From Castanea sativa (taxonomy: Eukaryota; Streptophyta; Magnoliopsida; Fagales; Fagaceae): a stretch of DNA of 64,000 bases. Location: contig NC_134023.1 in assembly GCF_040712315.1 (NCBI RefSeq), positions 14,145,442-14,209,441 on the forward strand. Reading direction: 5' to 3'. Of this stretch, positions 1 to 11,708 are shown one piece after another (position 1 is the stretch's first letter; every line of letters starts with the position of its first letter). The translations under genes and the position numbers were made by a program. Below the pieces are notes generated by a model. It did no database searches and was not told the origin of the DNA. It saw only the letters and a program-made list of their open reading frames with translations.

Positions 1-787
1 GTGGAGACGGACACTAGAAGAAGAAAAAGAAGAAAGAAGAAGAAGCTACTGCTTCGTGGAGCCACCCCTGCTTCTTCGTCTTTTTGACCTATGAGGGTTG
101 ATTTCTTCATTTTTGCTTTTTTCCTTCTTCTTCCTCTGCTGCTTCTTCTTCTCTGTTATTTTATTTTTATTTTTTCTCCCTTTCATTTGGTTCCAGATTT
201 GAAAAAACCCAAAGTACTACTGAAGTATTGGCCGAAACTTTGCCAAAAAAAAGGAACTGTCCAACCTCAAAAACCGGTCACAATTCTTAGAATCGTACGG
301 TCCGACCGCGGTTCACATAAGTCCCTGCTTTTTTCCCATAGGGCGATTCTTGATGTTAAAAAACCCACAAAATTAAGAGGTTCACGGTTTTCTCAGTTGG
401 ACCGTACGATCTGGTCCAGGTTTCAAAACCTTGATTAATTATACGAACCTTCTTCTAACTGCAACTTGGATAAACTACTTCACAACATTCAAAGCACACC
501 AAAGTTCTAGCACTATGCGATAAGTCTGTTGAGGTAAAAATTATCGGCTGCTCCTTTTCCAAACCTAATCTCTTTCTTTCTCCGTTAGTCTTTCTCCCTA
601 GTTTCCCTTCATACATACTAGATATTTCTTCAAGTATTAGGAAGTTCAAATTTGAAAATTAATATTTTTTTTAGAGTGTAAACATACAAAACAGATTTGA
701 ATTCTAAGTAACATTGTAACCATGGACGGAGTCATTAATTCATGTTGCCCCCAAAAATTTTCCAAAAAGAATTGAAGTATATATATA
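1..787. other. Gene-free stretch with a 12-bp inverted repeat
   Basis: No convincing gene. The first 100 bases are purine-rich (GAA repeats) and 140-180 is T-rich. A perfect 12-bp inverted repeat (atcgtacggtcc) lies at 292-303 and 399-410, with related CCGCGGTTCAC / GGTTCACGG sequence beside each arm. This looks like the subterminal part of a DNA transposon, but no ends or target-site duplication could be identified. The open frame at 91-438 has biased composition and no domain I recognise. Confidence 0.4.
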
Positions 788-2029
788 GGTGTTAAGCACC
801 CCACAACGCCTATCTAATGACAGTCCTTTGTTTTGATAAAACCTTAATTTTCAAAAATTGGCAGTATTTCGACATTGGGTTTCGGGGCTTTGCATACATG
901 GGGCTTTGAGGTTTGGCTTTTGAATATGTGTGGTCCCAATCTATGCTTTCCTAGGGAATTCAGGAGAACTACTAGATTTCCACGTTGAAAACCTGGCGAC
1001 ATGTCACCTTGCTTTTGTTGCGGAAATTAGGCATCGCTTGCCTTAGGTGACATGGACTATGACAATCACACCGAAAGAGGCAAGCAGGTATATATATACA
1101 TACATCATGCACAATGCAAGCACAAAGAGCAAGAAAGTAAATGCCTACATCCCTAGAGCATGACCCAAAATATAGGTGCAGGAAAATAAATAGTGGTTAC
1201 CATAATCTAGAGATGAGGACGAATGGTACATGACATGATATACCTAATACAAACCATCTAAAGAGAGAAAGGGAGGAGGAAGGAAAGGGGGTAAACTGAA
1301 CTCCTAAACCTACTATACACAATTGTTTGGCTCAAACCTATTGTACTCCGTGTCCTCGCTCCATGTGTGTACATGCAAAGGAAAAGACAAGAAACCAGCA
1401 GACAAGCAATGGGAAGAAAAAGATGCAAAAAGCACGTGGATGAGGCATAAAGCAAATAAGTGTGATAGACATGGCAAGCACACGAACAAGAAAGTAAACA
1501 AGTAAAAAGCAAACAAAAGGTGGTGGCCGCTAGGGACAAATGTAGGTTTGGATCGGATGTCCATAGCTTCATTGTGTTGAAGTAAGGACGACACACTAGC
1601 CAACAAGACTCATGCATGGACATGTAAGCAAGCATGTAAAGATGCAAAGAAAGCCAACGGGTGGCATAAACAAGCATGGCAAGCATATCATCGCACAGAG
1701 TAGAAAATGGGAAAGGTATGCACAAAGCAACCCAGCATCCGGAGATGCCTCCCAAATGGTTACGTCCAAACAAGGCCTCATGGGCGTTGGATGTAACCAC
1801 ACAACCCCAAACCTGCTAAGGGTGTTAAACGTGGCAAAGCCTAGAACTAGAGAGGCTAACACAAGCATAAACCATAGAAGCAAGTAAGCATAGACATGCA
1901 AAAAGGAATGATCCAAACCCTTTAATGTGGGCAAAAGTGTACGGACGATGACAAAGACCATAGGATCTAGATCGGGTCTAAACCAAGAGGCCAAAACGCA
2001 ATAAAGAAAGACAAAGCGACAAAAGGGCT

Positions 2030-2640
2030 ACAATAGCACATGGCATGATGAACATAGCCTAGGTCTAGGCACACAAACATGGCATGGAGCACACAAGCAC
2101 ATGGAAGATGGCATAAAACATGTAAAGATCATAGATCCAAATACACAAGCATGTGAAAACATAGATCTAGACATATAAGCATAGAAACACGCATGAAAAC
2201 ATGTAGATCCTAGCACATAAATGTGGAAGAGCGTGAATCCAAGCATAGAAGCATGTGAAGACACGGATCTAAACATATAGTATGGCAAGATAGGCATAAA
2301 TGCATGTAGATCCAAGCAAGGCATAGCCAAAACATCATACAAGCATGTGAACATGAAACCCTAACATCAACATGGAGCAAAAACATGAAACCCTAACATC
2401 AACATGGAGCAAAAAGATGAACAAAGTATGGGAAAAGATGAACAAAGTATGGGAAAACATGACACAAAGCATAAACATGCAGATCTAAACATATTAGCAT
2501 GTATACAAGCATAGAAACACATAGATCTAGCCAAACAAAACACGTAGATCTAGCCAAACAAAACATAGAAAAGATAGATTTAGGCACAAACATAAAGCAC
2601 ATAGATCAAAATAAATAACATTTGAGTAAGCTTAAAAGAA
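2030..2640. repeat. Degenerate short tandem repeats in LTR
   Basis: The text is built from recurring words such as aagcatgtgaa, catagaaacac, tagatctaaac and aacatgaaaccctaacatc, in irregular tandem order. One exact stretch (aaccctaacatcaacatgg) occurs twice near 2355-2410. The period is not constant. Long frames on either strand across 1258-2602 arise from this biased composition and are not genes. Confidence 0.6.
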
Positions 2641-2739
2641 CATGGATCTAAGTTAGAAACATGCTAGAAACAAGATAAAGCGAGAAACAAGTCAAAGAAA
2701 AGAATAAATCATGTTATTCAAGCACAAAAAGATTTAAAA

Positions 2740-2790
2740 GGTTAGGGGTGTGGATGGTAGCTAAAAAATCTACATCCACACCCCTAAACC
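2740..2790. repeat. Strong hairpin, 21-bp arms and 9-base loop
   Basis: Arms 2740-2760 and 2770-2790 are near-perfect reverse complements (core ggggtgtggat / atccacacccc) around an A-rich 9-base loop. On the minus (LTR) strand this falls about 200-250 bases downstream of the TATA box, so it would sit in the transcribed part of the LTR. A role in transcript folding or polyadenylation is inference only. Confidence 0.75.
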
Positions 2791-2990
2791 CCTAATCCAA
2801 GATGTAGAACCAAGGAGAAGAAGATTGAGCACAAGAACACTACCGTGTATTGTTGGTGAAGATGCAAGAATCAAGAAGCTTTGATGTGTGTTTTTTGTGA
2901 GTTTTTTGTGTGTTTGGAAGAGAGAAAACATATAGGTAGAAGGCAAAAATTAGAAAAATGTGTTCCTCCAGGTCTAGTGGGTGCCTAGGG

Positions 2991-3000
2991 CTATTTATAG
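2991..3000 (-). promoter_or_regulatory. TATA box of the minus-strand LTR
   Basis: The minus strand reads CTATAAATAG, flanked by GGGG and CCCT, in GC-richer surroundings. It lies about 635 bases inside the proposed LTR start, a plausible place for an LTR core promoter. Confidence 0.55.
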
Positions 3001-3639
3001 CCCCAACACGTGTTTTGAGGCGGCAGCCCTTCAAGGACCTCTGGCCTCAAAAGGTCTCTGATTGGCTTGTTCTTAAATCCTCTAGATAGATTTGGACTTC
3101 CTGTTTCTGAATTGGAATAGAACTCAAAAATCCAATGTCCGAATCAAAAGTTATGGCTCTCGGAAGTTTGTGGTGCATCGATTAGTGCGTCATCCTAGTT
3201 TTTGTGATATCTCGGGTATAACTCCGATTTTGACCCATGAATAGTCATTGGAATGAGAATTTGATAATCTTTACAATGGTGTTGGTTTCAACTCATTCTG
3301 ACAGCCCGATAAAAATTAGGGTTTTTGGGCCCTCCTAAGATCGATTTCAGGTCAAACTTGGTCAAAATTCTTCGAGAAGCTTGGATTTGATGTAAAACTG
3401 TGGAAAATGTTTTTTTGTGAAGTTTTGGCTTCGTTTGACCTTCACTCAAACCTAGGGTTGACCAAGGGCATTTTGGTCATTTTAGTTGAAAAACGGCACT
3501 TCAGGTGCTTTCATGCTCAAATGGGTTGCGCCACATTGTTCTGGATGTTCTCGCGGCCCCACGAAGAGAAAATGATATTTTTGGACTTTTCGGGGCTCGG
3601 CACACAAATTGAGGGTGGACAAAATACGGTATCAACACA

Positions 3640-4470
3640 TAGTATTATATCCAAGGCAGACAATGATGGTTCTATTAGGTGTTTCTCCCTTTGTAGGAGG
3701 AGTCCAAGACTAACCCATCTGCTCTTTGCAGATGATAGTTTTCTTTTTTGTAGGCTAATAGACATGACTGTCAAAAGGTGTTCTAAATGTTGGCGACCTA
3801 TCAAAGTCCACCACAGAAGCAACAAGAGTGGAAATTAAGAAAGTAGTTGGGGTTACTAAAATTATGCACTATGACAAGTATTTGGGTTTGCCATCACTTT
3901 TTGGAAGACACAAAAAAGTGAGTTTTGATTACATCAACGAAAGAGTTTGGAGAAAATTACAGGGTTGGAAAGAGAAGTTGTTGTCACAAGTTGGAAGAAA
4001 AATCTTGATCAAAGTAGTGGTTCAAGCCATTTCAACTTACACAATGAGTTGTTTTGAGCTTCTATTAGGCCTTTGTCATGAAATTGAAGGTCTTATACAT
4101 AAATTTTGGTGGGGCAGCAAGGTGATCGTAAGAAAATTCATTGGGTATGGGAAGATATGTGTGATTCCAAGTCGGAGGGTGGAATGGGTTTTAAGGAGTT
4201 GACACTATTTAATGAGACCCATTTAGCAAAAAAAAAACTTGGAGGTTGCTGCATAATAAAAAAACTTTGTTTTACAAAGTCTTTAAATCAAGGTTCATTC
4301 CAAATTGTTCTTTTATGGAAGCAAAAGAGGGCCATGGAGGATCTTATGCATGGAAGAGCATCTTGAAGGGTAGAGAAGTTATCAGGCGAGGAGCAAAATG
4401 GAGAGTTGGAAAGGGGGATTCTATCAAAATTTGGGGTGAGAATTGGCTGCCCTCATTAAAATCTCCCTGA
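3640..4470 (+). pseudogene. LINE reverse transcriptase C-terminal part, broken
   Basis: The frames give a THLLFADDSFLFCR block (RT palm with the FADD catalytic motif), then YDKYLGLP, RVWRKLQGWKEKLL, a TYTMSCF motif and an RKFWWG-type motif, all characteristic of the RT thumb and downstream region of plant L1 LINEs. The blocks lie in several frames (3407-3838, 3828-4202, 4106-4366, 4246-4470), so at least three frameshifts are present. The same order occurs in the better-preserved LINE at 47128-52855. Non-functional. Confidence 0.85.
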
Positions 4471-4479
4471 ATCTAGGGC

Positions 4480-5117
4480 CTTTTGATAGCTGAAATCCAT
4501 GATGCTACTGTAAGTACTCTAACCAATCCATTACAAGCCAATGGGACTTGACTTTATTGTCTACCATGTTTAGCCCCACAGAAGCTGACCTTATACAAAA
4601 AATCTCACTAAACTGTGGCTATTCAGAAGATGTTCCGTATTGGCCCTATATGCAATCAGGTCAATACTCAGTCAAGTCAAGATTTTTCTTTCTCAAGTCT
4701 AAAACTAGCTGCCATGTTGTTTCAAATCATGTACAACTGGCTCACACAAAAACACTCCGGAAACGCATATGGAAATTATCGCTGCCTAGTAAAATTAAAA
4801 ATTTTCTATGGAGAGCAAGGCGTAATACACTTCCTACCATGTCCAATTTGGTTTGCCTTAACTTCCCAAACCAACATGAAGAAGTGCTGCATGCACTTTG
4901 GTACTGTCCAAGCATATCTTCAATTGGCGACGAAGAGCCTCAATGGAATTTTAGTAGAAATATGAGTTTCTCGGACTTTCCACTATTGCTATCATTTGTT
5001 CTAGATTCAGAATGCAGCCCAGAATTTTTTTCAAAGCTCACATGGACCATATGGTTTAGGCTCAACAAGGTCAGATTTTCTCCACTAGGTTTTCCTCTTG
5101 ATCAAGTTTCACAATGA
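4480..5117 (+). pseudogene. LINE zf-RVT region, broken
   Basis: The best frame (4548-5117) carries WKLSLPSKIKNFLWRA, NTLPT, and a later ALWYCPS, matching the zinc-binding reverse-transcriptase (zf-RVT) block between RT and RNase H in plant L1 elements. Expected Cys and His positions are partly lost, and the C-terminal end drifts out of similarity near 5040. It directly follows the RT remnant and precedes the RNase H frame at 5172. Confidence 0.7.
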
Positions 5118-5171
5118 GCAATTATTTATCTTATGGATTTTCGGGCAACACAACCAAAGAGGTAGTCCTTA

Positions 5172-5570
5172 ATGGTTAGACCAAGAGCAAGGTGGACAGT
5201 GCCTCTAGGTGAGATTTATAAAATAAACTTTGATGGGGCAGTGTTTATAGATGAAGATAGAGCCGGGATTGGGGTTATTATTCAAGATAGTCAATGTATG
5301 GTTATGGCCTCCATTTCTCATAATATTCCTCTTCCCATATCAGTAGTGGAACTCGAAACATTGACAGTAGCTAAGGCTCTAGAATTCTCCATAGACCTAG
5401 GATTTGTTTCGGCTATTTTAGAGGGAGATTTGGAGATAATTATGAAAGCTTTGATGGATGATTCGCCCTCTTTGGCTTCTTTTGGCCTTCTAATCAGGGA
5501 TGTAAAAACTTATGCGGAACAATTTCAATGTATTAGTTTTTCAAATGTTGGTAGAGAGGTAATTTTGTAG
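5172..5570 (+). pseudogene. LINE RNase H-like domain (RVT_3)
   Basis: A 132-codon frame with KINFDGAVF near residues 18-26 (first catalytic Asp), GIGVIIQDSQ, an ELETL block carrying the expected Glu, and LEGDLEIIM with a later Asp. This is the RNase H-like domain that plant L1 ORF2 proteins carry after zf-RVT. The frame starts inside the domain's natural N-terminal linker and stops before the usual C-terminal DALA motif: the next bases read roughly AHNLAKH after a frameshift. It is part of the truncated LINE. Confidence 0.8.
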
Positions 5571-5714
5571 CTCACAACCTAGCTAAGCATGTATGACATG
5601 TCATTGGTTTTTTTGTGTGGATGAAGGATGTCCCATTACACAACTTTAATGTTTATCAGGTAGATTTGCCTTTGCTTTAATAAGAATTTCAGTCTTTTTT
5701 TCTCCAAAAAAAAA

Positions 5715-5778
5715 ATTTCACAAATTCCAACCATTGACTAATCTCATCCTAAATTCTTGTGTAAAGAATATATTCAAC

Positions 5779-5829
<51 letters not shown>

Positions 5830-7445
5830 CAACATTAATTTTTTTAAAAAAATATTATAATTAATAAAGTATGAATTCGTTAGCTGAACTCCTCGTCAAT
5901 ATTGATGGACGATGATAAGACAGCAACTATGGAATCTTGCAAAAAAGGATAAGTAGATTTGGAATACACTTGTGTGGAGTGTACCAAAGAGTCTCCAATG
6001 GGTTAGTCAGTAAAATGAAAGTTCAATCATATAGATAATCACTATTTGGTTGGAACGTTTTTGTGTATATGTTGCATAACTTTCTTTGATTTTTTGTGCC
6101 TTTTTATAGGCCTTTGCTCCTCAGGATGAGAGTAATTGCTAATCTTTGTGATTTTGGATTTGTTGGTAATGAATGCTATGGTGTTATAAACTTTAATGAT
6201 CTTTTGTCCATTGGTTCGTCGGTTAAGCTTTTGCATGTCTGGCATGTTAACTATCACTCCTGTCATTTATGGGGATCTCAGTTAATGTTCATTGTAGTCG
6301 TCCATACCATGGACGATGGTGATTTTTCTCCTCTTCAGTTGCCCCTCTATTCCTTTCATCACACTTATGGACATAGTGGGAATATGAAAGGTCAAATCAC
6401 TTTAACTTCCGTACTCATTGCATTTATTGTGAAAGACATTATGGGTCCTTTCACGACACATTCGTTTTGCAATTGCCTGGACGTGTTGAATCCATTTCTT
6501 GGGTTTCCTGCACAAGAGTTATAGGAGTTTTATTTTTTCCCTCCTTTCTTTTGTATATTACAGATCTAATTTTCTTCTCTGTAGTTTGATCTAAGGTTGT
6601 GATGGAACTTAAGTTTATTTAAATATAAAAACTAGAGCACATTTTTATATACTCAAAAGGGCATTATTCTATACATAGATCTAGAAATTTTTCATTCCCT
6701 TTTGGAGCTACAATTGGACCTTGTGCAAACAACAGATCCAGTTATAAAAGCAAAGTTACTGCATCTAAGCAACCATAGTTGCTAATCTAATTCTTTGAGT
6801 GTAGATCTCAAAGTGACAAGCTAAAGAGTCCATGAATTTGGAGTTGTATGTGGTCACATCAATAAGTGCTACATGAGGTAGCAATAGATTTAGGGTTAAG
6901 TCCATTGTAGAATCCTCAATTCTATTTGTGAAATGTTGCCTTGAGGATTTTTTAGGTTAAATCATCACCAGATTCTTTTACTTGGAAACCACAATTTCAA
7001 AAGTGTTCCTAGGTCATCATTCTTTGTGTTCATGTGATTTGTGCTTGTCTGGTATGTTAATTACTTTAATCAAGATCATAATTAATTAATTACTTGGTTA
7101 AAAGTTGGTTAATTTGGTGATAATTGGGGTCTAAAACCCTAATAGATTTCAATTGGAATTTTAAGCCACATGTCTTATTTAAAATTTTTAATTTTTGTGC
7201 CAAATAAGTTATAGTGTAAAACTTGAAGAGTTTATATAAAAAAGAAGAAAAAAACTACAAAAATTCTATGAACCCGAAGAGTTTATATAAAAAATTATAT
7301 AAATGCTACAATGTAGAAATTGGATTGTCATAAAAGCTAAAATCTTTGAATTCTCTCTCTTTAATGGAAACCATGAAATTGTTGGTGAAGTTTTAGAGCA
7401 AAAAATCAAAGCAAGTAACTTTGTTATTACTCAAAGGTTTTAGAG
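5715..7445. other. Gene-free AT-rich stretch
   Basis: Holds a (TA)n microsatellite at 5780-5827 and otherwise AT-rich sequence. An open frame at 6096-6524 (142 codons) is the only long one. It has no domain I recognise and ordinary composition, so it is not called as a gene. No element ends were resolved here. Confidence 0.5.
5780..5827. repeat. (TA)n microsatellite
   Basis: About 24 uninterrupted TA units directly after the LINE 3' region. Confidence 0.95.
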
Positions 7446-8542
7446 AAACTTTACGCTCAGGGGAAATTACCATTACACAGTGATGTCTTTTGGGCTAAAG
7501 AATGCTGGTGTGATGTATCAACGACTAGTTACTCGGATGTTCAAGGATCAAATCAGGAAAATTATAGAAGTTTACATTGATGACATGGAAATGAAGAGCA
7601 AGAAGAGTGAAGGGCATGTGTGTGAACTAGTTGAGGTCTTTGAGATACTGAGGCAGCAAAAGTTACGCCTTAATGAAGACAAATGTGCCTTCAGAGTGGG
7701 ATCAGGCAAGTTCTTGGGTTATATGGTAACCACACGGGGCATAGATGTTAACCCTGACCAGATTACAGCAATTCAATAGCTACACCCACCCGGTAATCCT
7801 AAAGAAATGTAAAGACTTATTGGGATGATCTCCGCCTTGAATAGGTTTGTCTCAAGATCGGCAAATAGGTGTAGACCATTCTATCAATTGTTGAAGAAAT
7901 GAAAGTATTTTCAATGGATGGAGGAATGTGACATGGCATTTAGAGACTTAAAATCCTATTTAGCAAGTCCACCTATTTTATCTGGACTCGAGCCTAAGAA
8001 GATTTATATATGTACTTGGCAGTATCCAACCATGCTGTTAGTTTGGTGTTACTCAGACAACAAGAAGGGATCTAGAGACCGATATATTATCTCAATAAAA
8101 CATTGGCCAATGCAAAGACTCGGTATTTGCCTTTAAAGTAAATGGCACTGGCAATGGTGCATGTTACAAGGAAACTGCCGCATTATTTCCAAGCACGTAT
8201 AGTATGGGTACTGACCGAGTACCCCTTGAAATCACTTTTAAGGAGGTTGGATTTCACTAGGAGGATAGCCAAATAGGGAACGAGGCTAGGAACATTTGAT
8301 ATACGGTACAGGCCGAGGAATTCCATTAAGGGACAAGTGTTGGCAGACTTTGTGGTTGAATTAACTCCCGCACCAAGAGCCTCTGTTGGAATATGCCAAG
8401 TCAGAGTTAAACAGTGGCAAGTGTATATGGATGGTGCATCTAACACGAGGGGGTCGGGAGTCAGGATTGTAATGGTGTCTCCCGAGGGACTAAGATTGGA
8501 AAAGTCACTCAAATTGGGTTTTTGGACTTCAAAAATGAAGCT
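7446..8542 (+). pseudogene. gypsy RT to RNase H, interrupted
   Basis: Begins with a GNYHYTVMSFGLKNAG block, continues with YQRLV, the catalytic YIDD box near 7573, then KLRLNEDKCAF and GKFLGYMVTTRGI, the typical gypsy RT C-terminus. After a stop near 7777 the frame continues with RNase H-type blocks in several frames, including GQVLADFVVELTP and YMDGASNTRGSG (8330-8460), the start of the archaeal-type RNase H of Tat elements. It ends at Asn-Glu-Ala where the copia element is inserted; the same domain resumes at 13386. Confidence 0.85.
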
Positions 8543-9504
8543 TGTTGGGAAATTTAGACCTCAGTTGATATAGTTAACAAGTTTTAAAATCAATTTGTTA
8601 ATTAGATTTATTATGAATAAGCCTTGTTAAAATAAACTAACATCAATATCATGCACAACAAAAAAGTAAATAAGACAAGATATGATAACCTAGGAAAACC
8701 AATGAAACAAACTAGTTTCACTATAAAAAAATCTGGAAGGAAACCTTCCCGAAAAGCAATTCACTATAGTAAAGAAAAGTTTCAAATTTAGTACAAGAAC
8801 TTTGACCTTAGACTCTATAATCCCCGTAGATGAACTTACAGCGCAAATCTTCTACTGCTTTAGAACCTTTGAACTCTTCAATATATGAACGCCACTTTTT
8901 TGCACGGATCCCAGTACATGACTAACCAATGATGCACGGCTCCCAGTACGTGACTAACACACCAACTTGAAGAAGATTGTTGGCTGCAAAGTTCTTCACT
9001 TCATTAACAATGAAGATTAAGAAGTACTTGGTTACAATACCCTAAGGCGCAAAGACGTAATAGTTTCTTTCAAAGAGAATAAGGCATCGATCACTTTTTG
9101 CATGTGTTCTCCTTGTAGTCTCTTCTGTGATGGCCTTTAAAATAAGCCTTATATATGTCTAAGGTTGTGAGAAAAGAAACCCTGCACATACATGTCAGCA
9201 TGGGCCAAAAATCAGATCTAGAAATTCTAATTTCGTAATTCTTGATAGATAGTATCTGTCAAGCAGTTATCGAGCCTCGATAGATAATATTTTTTGAGCA
9301 GTTGTTGAGCTTTAATGAATCAACACTTCTTCACTTGTTTCTTAGACAGATTTGCATAGCTTCAATACTAGACTTGGACTCTTGTTCTTTGAAGTATTAA
9401 ACACATCTTAGATCTACCCAATTACAAGTAAAGTGCATTTTGTCAAAGGATTAGCCAATTCTAAATGACATATGTTCTTAACATGATTCACATATGTCCT
9501 AATA
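8543..9504 (-). repeat. copia 3' LTR
   Basis: 962 bp. In element orientation it starts TATTAGGACATATG (the expected TG is changed to TA) and ends CCCAACA. It is clearly alignable to 12450-13385, with a number of substitutions and small indels, so the insertion is not recent. A TATA-like CATATATAAGG lies at 9148-9158 on the minus strand. It also holds several ATCGAG-type words shared with the internal region. Confidence 0.9.
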
Positions 9505-9519
9505 ATCTCCTCCTTTGGC
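9505..9519 (-). promoter_or_regulatory. copia polypurine tract
   Basis: The minus strand reads GCCAAAGGAGGAGAT immediately before the 3' LTR start, the standard primer site for plus-strand DNA synthesis in LTR elements. Confidence 0.8.
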
Positions 9520-9820
9520 AATCCGTGACAAAACCACAACAAAAAAATGAGCATATGAGAGAAGTCATAAATCACTCAACTCATACTCACTTGTTGAATA
9601 CAATAAAATCTATCCTAACACAAACTCTTGAAAAAACTTTGCAAGAAGAAAGTTCATGACAAGGAAGACTTTGACAACCTGTTTTTCTGAAACACTTAAA
9701 CAAAACTCATCACGGCATCTTAGTGTGAAATAGAAATAAAAGATTGCATACAATAAGAAACACGTGTATAAAGAGAGAAAAGAAACAACACATGTAGAGA
9801 TAGGTGAAGAAAACATACAT

Positions 9821-9830
9821 CATATATATG

Positions 9831-9875
<45 letters not shown>

Positions 9876-9876
9876 A
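9821..9876. repeat. (TA)n(TG)n compound microsatellite
   Basis: A run of TA units followed by about 12 TG units, inside the copia internal region. It produces spurious open frames on both strands. Confidence 0.95.
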
Positions 9877-10159
9877 TCAAAGATAAGCACAATGTATGTA
9901 AATATGGTCACAAGACCGGTGTACAAGAAGAAGAAGCTAAAAGAAGCTCCTACAACAATAAGGAGGTAAACGCTCCCCCTAACAAGATGAAATACAACTC
10001 CCTTTACAAAGGCGTGTATTTCTCCCCCTTTTTGTCATGATTGACAAAGGGCACAAGAAACTAGAAAGCTTCACCTGAGAAATATAAAGATGATAAAAAA
10101 TGATCAAGGGGCAAGATAATAGAAAGATGCAAAACATGTGAAAAATAATGCATGCAAGA

Positions 10160-10380
10160 GGATCTCGACAAATTGAGAAGCTGTCGAGCAGCTATCGAGC
10201 ATCTATCAAGCAAACAGAAACTTTCTCGATGGATCGAGAATCTGTCGAGAAGTTATCGAGACAAAGTCCAAAAATCTCGATGGATCAAGATTGCGTTAAT
10301 TTTGTCGAGACAAGAAGAAAAAGGGTCTCAATGGATAGCTAGCTGTTGAGAGGTATCAAGAAGCTATCGAGGTTGCTTAA
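10160..10380. repeat. Dispersed ATCGAG/CTGTCGAG motif cluster
   Basis: Words such as ctgtcgagcagctatcgag, tcgatggatcgaga and gttatcgagac recur about every 20-40 bases. The same words occur in both LTRs of this copia element (around 9240-9310 and 13120-13190) and in the solo LTR at 37040-37120. This is seen directly; function is unknown. Confidence 0.7.
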
Positions 10381-11708
10381 AAACAGTTTTTCAAAGAAGA
10401 GAAAAACACAAAAATGAATGCAATCAAGCATGCTACTCAACCAAAGATCCGAACAACATTTTAAGCTCTCAAAAACATCTCTCAACAAGAAAAATGTTAT
10501 GCATATAGATCCAAAACACACTCGCACACTAAACAAGTCTAACCAATTTTATATTTCAAAAACAAATCTAGACAGTTTAGTGAGCATACATTTACACATG
10601 TAAACCTTGTGATGGCTAAATCACATTATACCCACACATGTATCAAAAGTAGCAAAGAATATATTGCGTGTTGTGTGTGAAAAACATCGCAAGAGTACAT
10701 AAGTGTCTACATGTTATGACGATTTGAGATATGAGCAAATTCATTTTACTCACACACAATCATAACTGCTTAATAGGGACTATCACCTTCGAGGTACATC
10801 CTATAACTTCCATATCTCCTAAAAGACACACTTACGATCACCTTTAAAACATTTTAATTCTTTTTGCTTTAATTTTTCTTTGCATATTTTCTTTTATTAA
10901 GCATATCATGCATAGGCATATAAGAGAGAGAAAAAAAAATACCCAATTATGTTAAGCTTTTGACGTTTTACTTTTGCTATGCCGAAGCATATAGATGTCA
11001 TTTCATGATTGGCGGACAATAGTGGTGAGATGGTTATTTATGCATTTCTTTTAGGATTTTTTTAGTCATACTCGTCAAAAAGAGTAATACGAGTGTTAAG
11101 TACAAGAGATTACTCAATCTTACTCATCACAAACACAAGCCACAAAGCTCACTTGCTTAGTTGTGCATAGAGATGCTCATCTAAGTTACAAGAGATACAA
11201 AGTTTAGAAAACTTTGTTTCAATAGTCATTCAAGATATACAAGAACCAATGTACACAAACACACACTGTTTTTGTATTTTTTTCGATTTTTCCTTTTTTA
11301 TTTTGAAATAAAAACAAAATAAAAACTAAACAACCAAACAAAAAGAGACAAACAACATGAGAGCATGAAAGAGAGATGAATATGCATGAAAGAAAGATGT
11401 ATATGCGTGAAAGCATAATTCCAAAGCAGATAAGAAATCAAGTAAAGAGAGTCCTACTTTAGATAGAAAGAATTAAAGTAGAGGACAAACAGAAAAGACA
11501 ATTAAGTTTTTGACTTCTTTCTCACCCACACAGCACGAGTCTTTGGCTATAAAGATGAAAAGACACGTGTCCTAGTATGTCTGCTAAAGGACATACAAGA
11601 ATTAAAATTCTCTTGAAATTAAGTTAAAAAGCTCAAAGTTTTTAATAACTCTCCAAAAAAAGGTGTAGGTTCTTAAGAGGAAACTTGTGACCGTTTGAAC
11701 ACTTTCTT

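Larger units (their letters stand above)
788..3634 (-). mobile_element. Ogre/Tat-like long LTR fragment
   Basis: Read on the minus strand, the segment begins TGATACCGTATTTTG at 3634, has a TATA box at 2991-3000, a long minisatellite-like stretch, and near 790-815 the sequence GGGGTGCTTAACACC. From memory these landmarks resemble the long LTRs of Tat/Ogre-type Ty3/gypsy elements. No matching second LTR, primer-binding site or coding region is joined to it here. The lower end stops in a TA-rich run near 787 and the upper end abuts LINE sequence. The family name is inferred from motif memory, and the lower boundary is approximate. Confidence 0.5.
3640..5714 (+). mobile_element. 5'-truncated L1-like LINE with poly(A)
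   Basis: A plant L1-clade LINE remnant. In order it shows the end of the reverse transcriptase with its catalytic FADD, the thumb, a zf-RVT region and an RNase H-like domain, then about 140 bases of 3' sequence ending in an A run near 5706-5714. Everything upstream of the RT palm (ORF1, endonuclease, first half of RT) is missing, as expected from incomplete target-primed reverse transcription. It abuts the minus-strand LTR at about 3635. No clear target-site duplication was found. Confidence 0.85.

Noticed and set aside
1258..2602. Overlapping frames of up to 180 codons, mainly on the minus strand
   Set aside because: They lie in low-complexity repeated words inside an LTR and have Cys/Leu/Phe-biased composition with no domain.
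3604..5724. cacaaatt on both sides of the truncated LINE as a target duplication
   Set aside because: The left copy lies about 30 bases inside the LTR, away from the LINE start, so it is probably chance.
6096..6524. 142-codon plus-strand frame
   Set aside because: No domain, no supporting neighbour and unclear boundaries. Frames of this size are expected by chance in such sequence.
9710..10040. Frames rich in Tyr-Ile and Thr-His repeats
   Set aside because: They are translations of the (TA)n(TG)n microsatellite.
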